From: Carposina sasakii | Lineage: Eukaryota > Arthropoda > Insecta > Lepidoptera > Carposinidae | Reading direction: 5' to 3' | NCBI GenBank assembly: GCA_014607495.2 | Contig: CP053155.1 | Span: 13,392,001 to 13,456,000 of the forward strand | Length of the DNA: 64,000 bases | Made by a program: the position numbers and the translations under genes | Shown: positions 1-11,629 of the stretch, piece after piece | Numbering within the stretch: the first letter of the stretch is position 1 | How the letters are laid out: each line of letters starts with the position of its first letter | The notes under the pieces: generated by a model | The model's input: only the letters and a program-made list of their open reading frames with translations | The model's database searches: none | Told to the model about the DNA's origin: nothing

Positions 1-1356
1 CAGGAGTGCACCTTCGTAGCCTGTAATTACTATTATCCGTGTGTGGCGAGGGACTTAAGTTCCAAAACGTACTTTACCTAAGCATCGTAGCCTGTTTCTT
101 TCTAATTTTAAGTTGAACCAATTGTGAACCAAAAAGTTGTACAATAAGTTAATCAAGTTCTTTATCATAATGGCAGTAATTACCTAAGTACCTATACCTA
201 ACTAGCAGTCAACTACGTACATATTTGAATAATTATGGAAAAAAACTCGCTACTCACTAACCACATCAAAAATAACAGCCAATATCACTTTCGTTTTCGG
301 TCACAACTGTACAAGAACTGCACTATGAATAGCATGAAGTAGACAAGACAGATATCACATCTAAACCTTAAACAAGACATCTAAACTCACAGAGCTAACT
401 TGACAGAATAAGTTTATGTACCTCGCATGGGAATGGAATTTGGAAGGAGAACACCTACGTCTCCTTCAAATCTCGTTCTCTAGTTAAGAGTGCATTTGCA
501 TTTGAAATCCGCATCTAAAATCAGCATTTAAATCTGAGTTTACTTAGCACTCCCTTTTATGCGCGAAGCTTAGTCTTACTTTATATCTAGCCTTTTCTGT
601 GCATTTGTGACTCAAATGTGAGATATGATAATAATATCTATCTCATCCACCTCATGCTACGGGTGCAGGTAATTATGCTCTCTTACAACACTTTATTGCT
701 ATTCTACATAATTAAAAAAAAATAGAATATGGAAGTCATTATTACGTATTAACCGTCTTTTAAAGCTAGGTACCTACTCATTAATAATTGCGCCTAAAAC
801 TAGTCCTCACACAAGTACTCATATTGCTATTTGCACATCTTACAATGTAAATATATACACTTATGTAGAGTTGAAAAGAAATAAATTAATACTTACATAA
901 ACCTCTGATAGTAAAATAGTCTAAAATGGTTATTTTTTTATATGTGAATGTTTACTTATTGGCTATCGTAGTGTCGTTACTACGACTTAAATTTGTTCTT
1001 CGGTAATCGTCAACACAACAAATCGGTACGTGTAAAATACATTTGACAATATGTTGGGCGCCATTTGCTATTCGAACACTGAAATTATTACCACGTTGGG
1101 CGCCAAAAAAAAGATTTCTATTGCCATTGCCATATTACTGTATAGTTACACTAGATGGCAGCACACGATGTATATGACATTCTATATAAAAACTCTTTCA
1201 AAATATTTTACACAACCATGTTAAAAAATATTAGATAATATTTTAGCAGTTAACACATGTTGTTAAATAACACATTTTATTTAAAAAATGCAATAGGCAC
1301 TACAATATTGCGAAAGTACAACGTCAAGGCGCCTCACCATGCGAGGCGTCGTATTT
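1..1356 (-). other. Probable 3' untranslated and downstream region of the psq-type gene
   Basis: No coding region is supported here on either strand. On the minus strand this stretch follows the psq stop codon at 1357. A minus-strand AATAAA (TTTATT at about 1276-1281) lies about 75 bases past the stop and could end the transcript; another TTTATT occurs near 694. The rest is AT-rich, with a short duplicated phrase (CGTAGCCTG near 17 and 86) and two GGGCGCCA boxes near 1055 and 1097. The plus-strand open frame at 1257-1673 is an antisense shadow of the last psq exon. Confidence 0.5.
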
Positions 1357-4300
1357 TCAGCTTATCAAACTACTACAGCTTTGAGCATAGTACATCGCTT
1401 GTCCTGTACTATACGGATCTTGGAGCATTGTACCTAAAGCCATCGATGGATCCTCCTCAGTTGGGTGATAGATGTACGGATTTATTTGACTTACGTCTTG
1501 TTCGGGAGCGCGGTGTGTTGTGTGTAGGTTATGTTGGTAGTACTGAGGTATTTCCTGCATTTGATTATGATGTTCCATTTCCGAATTGCCTTGGAGTTCT
1601 TGGGGGCCTAGATGTTGAAGTTCCTAAAACAAACCATGTGAATTTAATAGATTTTCTGCAAAGTAGTTATTAAGGTACCTAGTTAGCGTTTGACAGATAT
1701 TTTTCTCGTCTAAAAGTAAAAAAAATTACCTATCGCTTTACGTCAGAAAATAAAGTAAGTAAAAATAATTGTTTAGGTATAAATTTCCTAGATTAAAAAA
1801 TATAACACATGAGTTTACCTGCGTTTGATACTTGCAGCGTTTGAATCTGCCGTATAGCGAGGAGTACGGCAAGTTGAAGTGAATGGCCGCTTGATTTATG
1901 GACATCTGACCTATCCTGAAATCAAAAATTATCACGAGACTAAAGAACTGTTACTGTACCTACGCTTTTTTACGTACCTTAGTAGGTATCTCGTTACGTT
2001 ACGTAGCAATACCCACCTATCTACGATATGCTTAGATAATAATTATTTTTTAACTAACCTAACGGCTTCTAGGGCTTCTCCCATGGCATCCTCCGTCCAC
2101 GGTGCGGGGTTGGAGCGAGAAAGCTCGATCCCCTCTCGCTTGCACCGACCGTAAAGTGTGCCTGTGGCAAAACCAAATATATTCGTAAGACCCGCAGAGT
2201 TTAGAAGTATCATTTCTAAGTATATTATGAAAGAGTAGGTATATTTCATCCATCTGAGGAAAACAATTAGGTAAGTACACACTTATTTTTTTATATAATT
2301 ATCCCATTAGGTAGGCAAAAGCTTTAAATCATTCATCTGAGCTTTAAATTTTGCCTAATGAAGTGATTCAATCAGGGGGTTATCTTTGAAGCGAGAAAAT
2401 ATATTGAGGGCACGGGTATCCGTTATATGCAGGCAGCTTACAACCAATCGCAGTGTATGTCTTTGGAGGTCTATGCTCAAGGCTTCTGATGGCTGAAAAT
2501 GACAGTACTTACCAGTAGGTATCCCGTACTGCGAGGCGGCGCGCTGCACGGTGCTGGCTCCGGCTCGGATAGCGGACAGCGCGCGCGCCAGGTCAGAGCG
2601 GCGCCATGATGTCGGGGCCGCGTTGAACGGAGCAGACAGGCGGATGCCTTCCCGGCGCGCTATTTTATACAGCGTGCTGCTGGGGATGCCTGTAAATGTA
2701 GGAATTATTGCTTAAAATCCTACGTCCTCAAGGTATCACATAGCGTACAATACAATTGCAATTTCTTAGAAAATTTACTGACTAACCAGCACACACAACA
2801 TTGAGGGTATACCTATACTTACAACAAAAAATTTGACATTGTTACTACAGGAACCTACCGAACTTTATTTACTAGCATTGAAGGTAGAATTATGTAACCA
2901 TACTACACGCCCAAATAATCTACCATGACTACTAGACTTACTTTTCGCACCCTGAAACTCATTCCTTACCATAAGCCTTGCTGGCCTTGTTAGCGGATAT
3001 CGCGCCAGCTCTTAACGCCAGCAGTGCCGCCTTCAGATCCTCATCGCTCCAGGACTTGGCGGTGCTCTCCTTCTTGGGCGTGTCAATGCCCAGTCGGTGC
3101 GCGCGCTGCCACAGCGTCGTCGACGGGATGCCATATGTCATGGATGCCTGTCAGGTATACCGGATTTATCCACCATTTACGAGTACATAAGCGAATACTG
3201 GCGAATACGAATTAAGCAGCGTGGGAAGGCCACCCGCGAGATGGACCTAACCTAACCAAGGTCGCGGGCGTCGGATAGATGCAGGCTGCTTCCGAGCGGT
3301 CGGAATGGAGTTTGTAGGGGAGGCCCATGTTTAGCAGTGGACTTTCTAGGGCTGAGAATGATGATGATGAAGCGAATATTATTGCCAAGTATTATAAGAT
3401 ACCTAGGTGTTTCTGATACTAAATGTATGATCATCAGATTTTTTGGAAGTAACCGCACAAAATCTTTAATACAATACAAGTTGATAGTGAGTCCAGTTGA
3501 AATCCATTTACACTGCATGACGGAATAACATTTTTTAAAGACATCTTTTGTGGAAGGAAATTACTCATTAATATTATCAAATTTTCTCACAATTCCTCAA
3601 GATATAAGTCTCACCTTAGTAAGGCTCATGTTGTGGGACCTAAGAGCCTCGAGTGCGGTCTCCATGTCTCGCTGGGTCCAGGCCTTGGCTGAGCCGCGTG
3701 CTTCCGCCCGCGGGCTGCAGGAGTCGCTAGTATCGTCGCCGCTTAGCTGCTGTTGCTCTGGAAGTTTTGGTACGGAGTTGCCAGTTAAAGACGTTAGTTA
3801 AAGGAGAATGGGCAGAAAATACCCACCGACCAATAACGACCGGACGTTTATTGTTGAAAAGCTCTTTTTGTGACTATGAATTGTTTCTATTGGGACAATT
3901 CTCAAATCGTTGTGCGAAAAAAGTTATACGTAGCTAAAAGAAATCTTCAAAAACTAGAAAAAAAAACTCAAAAGTTCCTTTTTCACTTAAAATGCAAGTA
4001 CTTTTTAATCTTTATCTTTACTTAATCTTTAAAAGATAATAATTATTTCTCGAGAAAAAATCTTGCTACGCGCGTCTATGCGCACTTATGCAGAAAAACG
4101 CAGTCTATGAACTCAACTTTGGACCCTAATATCTTGGGAACTAGACACTTCCCAGCTATGCTTCCATGGAGAAAAATGATCGTGATGATGAGATTCTGTA
4201 GTTTTCGGGAACATTGACGACCAAAAATCATTCTGAATGGTGGCAACCAAGAATCAACATCCTATACAGGATGTAACATAAAGGGTATGTTAAACGAAAA

Positions 4301-7300
4301 GCTACGTAAATAGCTCAATGTAGAGAACCTATCCACAAAATTTGAGACTCGAAATCACATGTTTATTTTTCAAGATTGTATGAAAGTTCCTGAGATATTT
4401 AAAAATACTATAAAATCGGGAAAAATAAACATGTGATTTTCTCAAATTTTGTAAATAGGTTCTTTAGTGGGCTATTGATACGTAGCTTTCCGCTTAACGT
4501 ACCCCGTCGTACACCCTGTATACATGTTTTTTCATTGCCACCATCATTTGAAACAGAAAGGGTAACGTACCACTAAAGCTGTATCTCGCAAATAATTCCA
4601 ACACTTGAATAAGTACTTATCTTTTAATTTAAATAAAAAAAAACCTTTTTAAAAACAAGCTGGGAAATGCGCTAAAAAGAAAAAATAAACTTTTACACTA
4701 AAACTTTTATGTTAATTTATAACGTAAATTTCAAATTTAACACATTTGACAATTTATATGTTATAAAAGCTTGTCGCGAATTTAAGTCGTATTCTGCCGT
4801 CATACGGAAAAAGGGCGAATTGAGTTTATAGTGATTCGGAATCAGTATTTATGCTGATTCCGAATCACTATATAACTCAATTTTGAAAAAAATGTTAGAT
4901 GCGCCCTTTTTCCGTATGACAGATATTACATTCTTATTTTCGAGAATAAATGTTGCTACGCGCATCTATGTGTTGATGTTTCAGATTTTCCCATATTGTT
5001 CCCACGCATATCGAAAAACGCAGTCTATCCGTCGACCCTTCCAAGCTTCGTGTAGAAGAGTAGAGACCCTATATACAACAGGGTTCGCCCCGGTGCCCCG
5101 AGGTGGTATGTTCACGACATCATGACTCACTTCGGCACGGCCTCAGCTTGACTCATTAAAAAAAAATTAAAACTAAGAAAGTAAATACGAGTACTTAAAT
5201 GATCGTGCTTTTATAAGAAAATATGAAGATTCCGTAGTCAAATGTGTTCGGGAAATTTGACGAATGACGTTATAAATTAACAGTAAAAGTTTGTAGTGTG
5301 GCAACCAAGAGTTTATTTTTTCTTTTTAGCGCATTTAAATAAAACTTGTTTTTAAAAGGTTTTTTTACCTTAATTTTATTTTATACTTTTTAGTTTTCAC
5401 TGGTAAGTTCCTTTGTTCATCTCATTCAACGCATCATTATTGCAAGGTCGTTTGCCATTTTGAACAGTCCAGCTCTTCAATGAGGAGCCCTTCTAATGAC
5501 TTCACCCTACTCAATTGCTTAAAATACAAAATAGATTTTCAGTCCGCCATATTGGATTAAAGTGACGCATTTTTTTGTTACTCTAGCTAGCCCTTTAATT
5601 TGATAATATTGTAGGAAACACAATGCATTAAAAATAATGGTCCGCCATTGTGGGTATGCCGCCTGACGTCACACTGTTAATCCATTGTCATCCGAATAAC
5701 GTGCTCACCAAATTTCAGCCCAACGGTTGAGGGCAAGTGCCTTAAAATTGAGTTGTAAGATTTCACCCGAACAAACATTTAAGTTAAATAAAAAATCGGA
5801 ACTCTTTTAGCTATAACTTTTTTCACACAACGATTTGAGAATCACCCCTATAGTAACAATTGTTAGTCACAAAAACAGCTTTCCAACGTTATTATACGTC
5901 TGATCGTTATTGGTCGGTGGGAACCCATCCCATACATTTTTGCCCATCATCCTTAACCAGCAATATATGACATGAACTTCGCAATAAAACGACTGAAGAA
6001 AGCGATATAAAGACAGAAACAAAATTCAAGTGGGTAGATTGACATGCTCTAGACTCCCTCTCTTTCAGTTCTCTCTCCTGTCGCTCGCGTCAATGAGGGA
6101 TTTTCTGACAACTATTAAAAGTAAAAAAATAGTACAAATTACCTGTATAGATGGCGTGAGCAAATCTCCTACTGGAAATTCTGTATGGTCACGTACAGGG
6201 GGAGGAGCTAGATAGGAGATGTAGGTAATGCCATTCTATTTTTTACAATTATTTTAACTTGTCAGAAAATCCCTCAAGGATCAGGGGAGCAATTCTCGAA
6301 AAGTCTCGAGTTGGAACGAAGCCGAAACGGTGTCTAAATCTATAAACGATAACATTAGAAATATAAAGTGTAAAATTACCTCCTTCGGATAAAGGTTCGT
6401 CCTTTACAGACATAAGAGGAATAAAGTCGGACGATTCAGGCATGTCGTTTGATCCGAGTGTGGCCATGTGACGGCCTAATAAAGCAAAAGCCTGGAAAAA
6501 AAATAGGTAGGTTTTAGAAAACTGCTGTTTTACCATGATTCCCATTCATTAGCAGAGAACACTATTTTATATGAAGTATCTCACCACAGCTTGCGCGTGC
6601 GGCGCGGACTCCAGTGTTTCCAGCGTGACGGTCATGTCTGCCGGCTCCTGCTTGACGCTCACGGGCGTGGCGGCCGGGCCCGCCGGCGTGAGCACCAGCT
6701 CCTCCAGGGGCGAGGCCTGACGATGGAGAAGTACTTCACGCAAAACGTAACGTAATTAACTACACCTTGCATTTAATACATATACATAATAGGGAGAGTT
6801 GGATATTACCGCGCGGTTGATAATTCCGCGCATCAGCATATATCAAAAACCATCCACTAGTTTTGCGATACAGTGCATAAACATCGAAGCTCGACATGCC
6901 TACACCCTACCCCGCGCATCGCCGGTACTTTCCGGGCGACGATGGAGACAGCATGTCTTGCAGAAGTTTTTTCCGTCATTCCTTATAAAATTTCGTACAT
7001 ACTTTTCATAAGAGGTAAGTGATACTGTGTTATTATAATACTTTGATACCATACATTTTTAAAGCTTATACAATGTAGACAGCTTAATGATAATGTTACT
7101 TATTAACGTATAAATTTATTCATACTTTAAATTTCACTCAATAATAGGTTATAATAGGTTATAATTCTATTTTTTCAATATTATTTGGAAGTTAAAAATT
7201 AAAATGACCAAGTTTGACAATATCGCGCCCCGGGGCGCGAAATTATCAACTATGAAAAAAACATACATGCAAATCAACATAGTATAATTAAATTTTATTT

Positions 7301-8327
7301 TCGTTTTAGATGGATAAATCTGTGCCAAGAAATAAGAAGAAGTCATTGGATCTAGAAAATATGAACTTTTCATTAAAATACATAATAATAAAGAATTCAA
7401 GATTTTCTTACATATATCGTCATACTTTATAGGCAGTGATCTAATTTTTCAGACAGGATTTGGGTACCCTTGGGGTTTCCTTAACTTCTTGTAAAAAAAA
7501 ATTATTTGTACTCATTTTTTACCTTATAATTTTTTTGGTTACTTACCCATTTATGTGGATACTATTTCATCAAACCTAAACACAGTATTATCGAACCAGT
7601 TTGACAATACCACGCATCTTTCTAATTTTACAATAATTAATTTATATTTCAACTTTAAATTTTTTTGTCATACGGTATGTGTACCTGAATAAGTGTTCTA
7701 CAAATTATTGCATTTTGTTTAATTTAATATCAAACGTATTCCTAATTATGGACCCAAGTCCTTAGGGGCTCGGTAATATCCAACTCTCCCCTACATTTCG
7801 AAGCGATACATAAAAAAGAATATGTATCCTGGATGTAGATTCTTGGTTGGTGTAAAGTGACCACTACTAATTTTACTGTACCTACCTATGTAGTACTGAC
7901 TGTAATATTCTGACATAAAGGCGTTACTAGAATAGATCGATCGAACATTTTTATGGGACTTTGATCGATTGACATGTGCATAAAAGTTGTAAAGGTTTAA
8001 AAAGTTAGCGACCGTTACCTGTAAATGTTGCAATAGTTGTGAAGGCGCGTCTTCATGAGAAACATCTGTTTCTGTTTTTAATGGACCTGAATCAGATGTC
8101 ACAAGCTGAAATAATTTAGATTTTTATTTAAGTGATTTATGAATATACATAAAGAAGAAGTAGACCCTCCGTATAGATAAATGAACTCATTTTATAATAT
8201 AATTATCTTACTAACATAAATTATAATTTACCTGATTACAAAAAATAACGTTAGGAAACCGGGAACAATCTTCTTCGTCAGATGTGGACTCGCATTTTAC
8301 TGACGGCAATTTATTACTTGGCATTTC
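1357..8327 (-). CDS. psq: Pipsqueak-type transcription factor, four psq repeats, ten exons, BTB not found
   Basis: Minus-strand exons, 5' to 3': 8327-8232, 8105-8019, 6716-6585, 6491-6380, 3757-3615, 3147-2970, 2689-2513, 2161-2059, 1915-1819, 1623-1357. All have AG/GT borders, every phase matches, and the sum (1392 nt) closes into 463 residues plus stop. The C-terminal half holds four tandem psq helix-turn-helix repeats, each starting with a Trp (AWTQRDM, SWSDEDL, SWRRSDL, PWTEDAM) and carrying a Y/FG/N-[IL]-P-x(2)-[ST]-L core (YGIPSTTLW, YGIPSSTLY, YGIPTGTLY, FNLPYSSLY). Drosophila Pipsqueak is known for four such repeats, which bind GAGA-type DNA and recruit chromatin factors; the head-to-head lola neighbour supports the same identity. 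The N-terminal exons are acidic and contain three SVK-x-E sites. The last exon is rich in Gln, His and Tyr. The first usable ATG is the second codon of exon 8327-8232 (GAAATGCCA), which would give a BTB-less short form. An upstream exon at 10184-10125 could extend it by 20 residues. Identity is sound; the 5' end is uncertain. Confidence 0.88.
4261..4525. repeat. Nested inverted repeat (hairpin), about 265 bp
   Basis: The left arm reads ATACAGGATGTAACATAAAG, GGTATGTTAA, AAAGCTACGT, AGAACCTAT, ACAAAATTTGAG. The right arm, reverse complemented, reads ATACAGGGTGTA, GGGTACGTTAA, AAAGCTACGT, AGAACCTAT, ACAAAATTTGAG. An inner pair (AAATCACATGTTTATTTTTC and its complement) closes the stem. It is nested inside the larger 3798-5957 element. 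It looks like a foldback MITE; no coding capacity. Confidence 0.7.
4799..4920. repeat. Near-perfect hairpin with an 8-base loop
   Basis: GTCATACGGAAAAAGGGCG at the left is matched by CGCCCTTTTTCCGTATGAC at the right. The inner arms AATTGAGTT, TAGTGATTCGGAATCAG and CTGATTCCGAATCACTA surround a TATTTATG loop. The right arm carries about 19 extra bases, so the structure is a slightly asymmetric foldback. Nested in the 3798-5957 element. Confidence 0.75.
6792..7790. mobile_element. MITE of about 1 kb with GGGAGAGTTGGATATTACC termini, in a psq intron
   Basis: GGGAGAGTTGGATATTACC at 6792-6810 is matched by its exact reverse complement at 7772-7790. The interior is AT-rich and has no transposase frame. 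It contains TTTGACAATATCGCGCC near 7213 and a related TTTGACAATACCACGC near 7600, and an 18-base perfect palindrome at 7223-7240. No clear target site duplication was seen. Lies in the intron between psq exons 8105-8019 and 6716-6585. Confidence 0.65.
7223..7240. repeat. 18-base perfect palindrome TCGCGCCCCGGGGCGCGA
   Basis: Self-complementary along all 18 bases and made up only of C and G apart from the end bases, in a strongly AT-rich setting inside the 6792-7790 MITE. It could be a protein binding site or a cruciform-forming core of the element; function unknown. Confidence 0.8.
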
Positions 8328-8602
8328 CTGAAAAGTTAGCATTTAAAACATGTAAAGAAAGCCTAATATTAAATGTGCGCTTGTCATTTACTTTCTTGAT
8401 ATAATAAGCACCACATAATATTATAAAACAAAGTCGCTTCCCGCTGTCTATCTGTCGGTATGTCTCTATGTAGATATGTATGCTTAGACCTTTAAACCTA
8501 CGTAACGGATTATGATGCGTTTTTTTTTAAATAGATAAGAGTTATTCCAGACTTCAAAATACTTGACTTTTCCAACATGATATAAATTACCCTATAAGAA
8601 TA

Positions 8603-8820
8603 AAGGTAGTGACAAACTGAGCCCACGTACGCAACGTATACTACGCATTATGACGTCTAGACTACGAATTTTATATGAAAATATATGACTTAGAAACACA
8701 CTTGTCGTACGCAACGTTGCGTATGATAATAAGTGTGTTTCCAAGCATATAAATTTCGTAGTCTAGATGTCATAATGCGTAGCATACGTTGCGTACGTGG
8801 GCTTAGTTTGTCCCTACCTT
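8603..8820. repeat. Full-length inverted repeat (foldback element), about 218 bp
   Basis: The left arm begins AAGGTAG, GACAAACT, GCCCACGTACGCAACGTAT, ACGCATTATGAC, TCTAGACTACGAA. The right arm is its near-exact reverse complement, ending in CTACCTT at 8820. The centre is CGTACGCAACGTTGCGTATG near 8706. Two arms of about 100 bases with almost no loop mark a foldback MITE. It lies in the first intron of the psq-type gene. Confidence 0.8.
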
Positions 8821-9436
8821 AACTGAACTCGTGAATTCATATGAAATTCGAACGAACGATCGATGTTTAAAGTTTACAAAAGCAATTAGACCAAAGGAAG
8901 CGGACATTATTGAATTTTTTCTCGATTCGTGTACAAACGAAGAGTGCAAATGAGTTTTCTCCTCTCGTTCTAACGCAAAGGGCGCCCCGTATAGTCTACT
9001 AAAGTTTTTTTTGTTTTAAAATATGTACCCACCCTTCAGTTCATACTGCGATTAAAAGATTGAGGTAGTCGTAAAGTTCAACTTAATATTTATAACAAAA
9101 CTTTATAAAACGTTTTTAAATTCCCGCCGAAACTATTTAAAACTATCTCTAAAAGTTTGGAAATAAACTATCCCTCGTCCCACCGCGTCGCGAATCATAA
9201 AATTGTTCGGAATAGACAATTTAAAGTTACATTATAACTTAACTCTGCCACTTTAACCCTTAGTTTAAATTAGGTTTTTGTAAAGTACCTATTACACGCG
9301 GCAAATATTTTCAAACTTTACTAAATAAAAACACATTCGTTTCTAACGTCTTCCCCAACCAAGGCGAAGAACGATATAAAACGGAGGCGATAAACGTGAG
9401 GGAAAGGAGACGAGGCGCGAAACTCACTCAACTCAC

Positions 9437-9740
9437 CTAGTCGGTCAGCAGAGGCCGCCGCAAGCACCCGCTCGCGTCACACATGAACCGCAAAACTTAT
9501 TGCCGAAGGACAATACCCGCGCTGCACGGTGACCTTCGGATAACGATGAGATGTCGCAAATGAAAGTGAATTCGGCACACACCCGACCGAGTCTGCGTCG
9601 CTGCGTGGCGCATGTTTAGGAGGTGCAGGGCGGGAGCGTGCTGATTTTTTCCGCGCCGAAGAAATAAAAACAAACGCCTTTTTGCCAGAAACCGGCCGAA
9701 CGACTCGCTGAGGGTCGCCCCTCCATCCATATCAAAAGCA
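9437..9740 (-). other. Candidate non-coding first exon of the psq-type gene
   Basis: A GC-richer island (about 9360-9740) stands out from AT-rich surroundings and, on the minus strand, ends in a strong donor CTAG|GTGAGT at 9437. Joined to the acceptor at 8327, translation would start at the ATG in that exon and give a BTB-less Psq. The open frame 9730-9497 inside it stops before the donor, so I treat the exon as untranslated. This is inference from splice signals and base composition; the 5' end is not known. Confidence 0.35.
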
Positions 9741-10124
9741 AAGTACCTACCTATTCAAAATGCGCATTGCTAAACTAACAGGCGAATAATCAGTCAAAAT
9801 ACCTTTGGATACACCTATAGTTTTGTTAAGTTTACTACCAAATAGTTAGCAATAGCAAGAATAGGTGAAACAACAAAATAAGTAAGTTGCTTCGACACGA
9901 GGGTAGATGCAATATAGCGCGCGTAGATATGCAGAGAGGACGCCACCCTCTGCCTCCCACAGGCACCCGACCAGTCGGCGCCCCGCGCGGCGCCTTCTCT
10001 CTCCGCTCCGATTGATTTTTATTACAAGAATTTCGTTCGCGGTTTTTTTTGTTTCCCGCACACTGAAAAAGTCTGGTGACGACGCACACAAAGACAATCG
10101 TATAATTCGTTTGTACGAACTTAC

Positions 10125-10184
10125 TAATGCTATTGATTTTTCAAGAGCGGCGAAATCCCTGTCCCGGAAACTTTGCGAAAACAT
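10125..10184 (-). CDS. Candidate alternative first coding exon of the psq-type gene
   Basis: On the minus strand an ATG at 10184 opens 20 codons (MFSQSFRDRDFAALEKSIAL) that end at a consensus donor, TTA|GTAAGT. The phase is 0, which fits the phase-0 acceptor at 8327, so the joined frame stays open into the known psq exons. The surrounding 9890-10200 block is GC-richer than its flanks and could be a promoter-proximal island. Support is splice-site quality and frame match only; the peptide matches nothing I recognise. Confidence 0.35.
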
Positions 10185-10487
10185 TTTAGCCTCAAAGCAG
10201 TGAAGGGTAATTCCATGTTTTAAGAAAAGATATTAGTTCTTAAGTACCTACCTACCTACCTTAATGTGATTCTAAATATCTAGGTGGGCATTTGATTAGG
10301 TACTTAACTTCTTTATACGAACGAGTTATGTATGACTTTATCAGTTTTTAAAAAGCTTTGTCACTGAAAACTTTAGAGGCCGTTTTGAAATTAACTTAAT
10401 TCAAAAATATGCCATATTATAACTCTTACAATTTAGGTAGATCGACAATAAGAGAAGGGCTAATTAATTCCATGATATTCATTTTTG

Positions 10488-10740
10488 CGCCCACCAGGCC
10501 CTACACCCTCCAACCCTAAGATAACTCATATTAAAACAGTACTTGCACTCTACAATCGCCACGAGAAACCAGACCCGAACAAGTGCAAGACCTATTAAGT
10601 AATTCCTAGTAAGAAGAGACTATTTCCGAAATCAAAAACTGGATTAATAATCTTAATGTTTTTATCTGTTAATAATCATTTCGCCGTACTAAATATCATA
10701 AAGTTTCGCCAACAACCGCGGCATCCTCAGGACCAAGGGC
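10488..10740. repeat. Diverged partial copy of the 34295-34661 IR element
   Basis: Shares GCGCCCACCA, GGCCCTACACCCTCCA, ACAATCGCCACGAGAAACCA and GACCCGA with the left arm of 34295-34661, then continues with AACAACCGCGGCATCCTCAG. The copy at 11630-11880 has the same continuation, so these two represent a longer, non-foldback form of the family. Confidence 0.65.
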
Positions 10741-11629
10741 GGATCCAACTTTGGCGCCAGGAGGGGGTCACATAGTCGTGGTCAAGTCAAGAACTTATAA
10801 TTTGATTTTTAACAATAAATTTGTAGGTACTTAAAAAAAAAATCTTTACTTAGAAACTTAACACATAACTTGTCTTTATACGCACGAGTCACGCACGGAA
10901 TGCCCAATTTATATTCCATAACGTGGTGAATGATTTTATCAGTCGAGGGGTTGACGCAAAACTCCACAAAAGTAAGGTGGTAGACAAGTTTCTAACAGAG
11001 TTTAGACCAGCCCCCTGTCGTAAAACTGAAAACAAAAATTTACAATATTCGCCTTGAGGCTTGAAATCTTTTTAATGAAGTTTGTAATTCATTTTGTAAT
11101 AAATGACAAGCAATGAGCGATTTTTGTACAATTTTTAACTTTGCGTTTCAGTTAAAATAAGGGGGCAGGGAAATGCGGGAATACAGTTTGGTATATTATA
11201 CGAAATTTGGTCGCATTATCTTACAGTTAATTAAAACTAGCTGTTGCCCGCGACTCCGTACGTGGACTGCGAAATACACTATGTGTTAATAGGGTGTCAG
11301 CTAACTCCATACAAAATTTTATTAAAAGTATCCGCTTGTAGACATAAAAAGTAGAAACATACACATGTAATGAGTAGTCGCCGGCTGAATGTGTTAAAAA
11401 ATGTATAAAGAAAAATTAGCGCGAGCGGAAGCGCGATATTTTTAGGGGTTTTTTCGCACCTATATTTCTCGATAATTGCTCTATCGAGAATTCATCGCTT
11501 CATTATGGTAATCTGATGCAGGTGAAGCGGATAATTATTAGCCATTTTCTACTATTGCGATTATTTCTTTGGAAAAAATAGCATTTTTACTATTATATTT
11601 TATTACCACCAAGAATTTTATGTTAGGCC

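Larger units (their letters stand above)
3798..5957. mobile_element. Non-autonomous DNA element with about 150 bp terminal inverted repeats, in a psq intron
   Basis: Both ends carry the same imperfect inverted repeat. Shared blocks on the left arm and, reverse complemented, on the right arm include CCCACCGACCAATAACGA, TTTTTGTGACTA, TTCTCAAATCGTTGTG and AAAAAAGTTATA. Left arm is about 3798-3945, right arm about 5790-5957. No transposase frame is visible, so I infer a MITE-like or internally deleted DNA transposon, or a composite, since smaller hairpins are nested inside (4261-4525 and 4799-4920). Parts of the interior (about 4030-4260) recur in opposite orientation at about 21990-22180. The left end is only about 40 bases upstream of the psq exon acceptor at 3757. 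Exact ends and target duplication are not resolved. Confidence 0.7.

Noticed and set aside
1257..1673. Plus-strand open frame of 138 codons
   Set aside because: It runs antisense to the last psq exon (1357-1623), which has a matching acceptor, phase and frame on the minus strand.
9907..10203. Plus-strand open frame of 98 codons
   Set aside because: No family resemblance and no splice context; it overlaps a GC-richer island that looks like a psq 5' region on the other strand.
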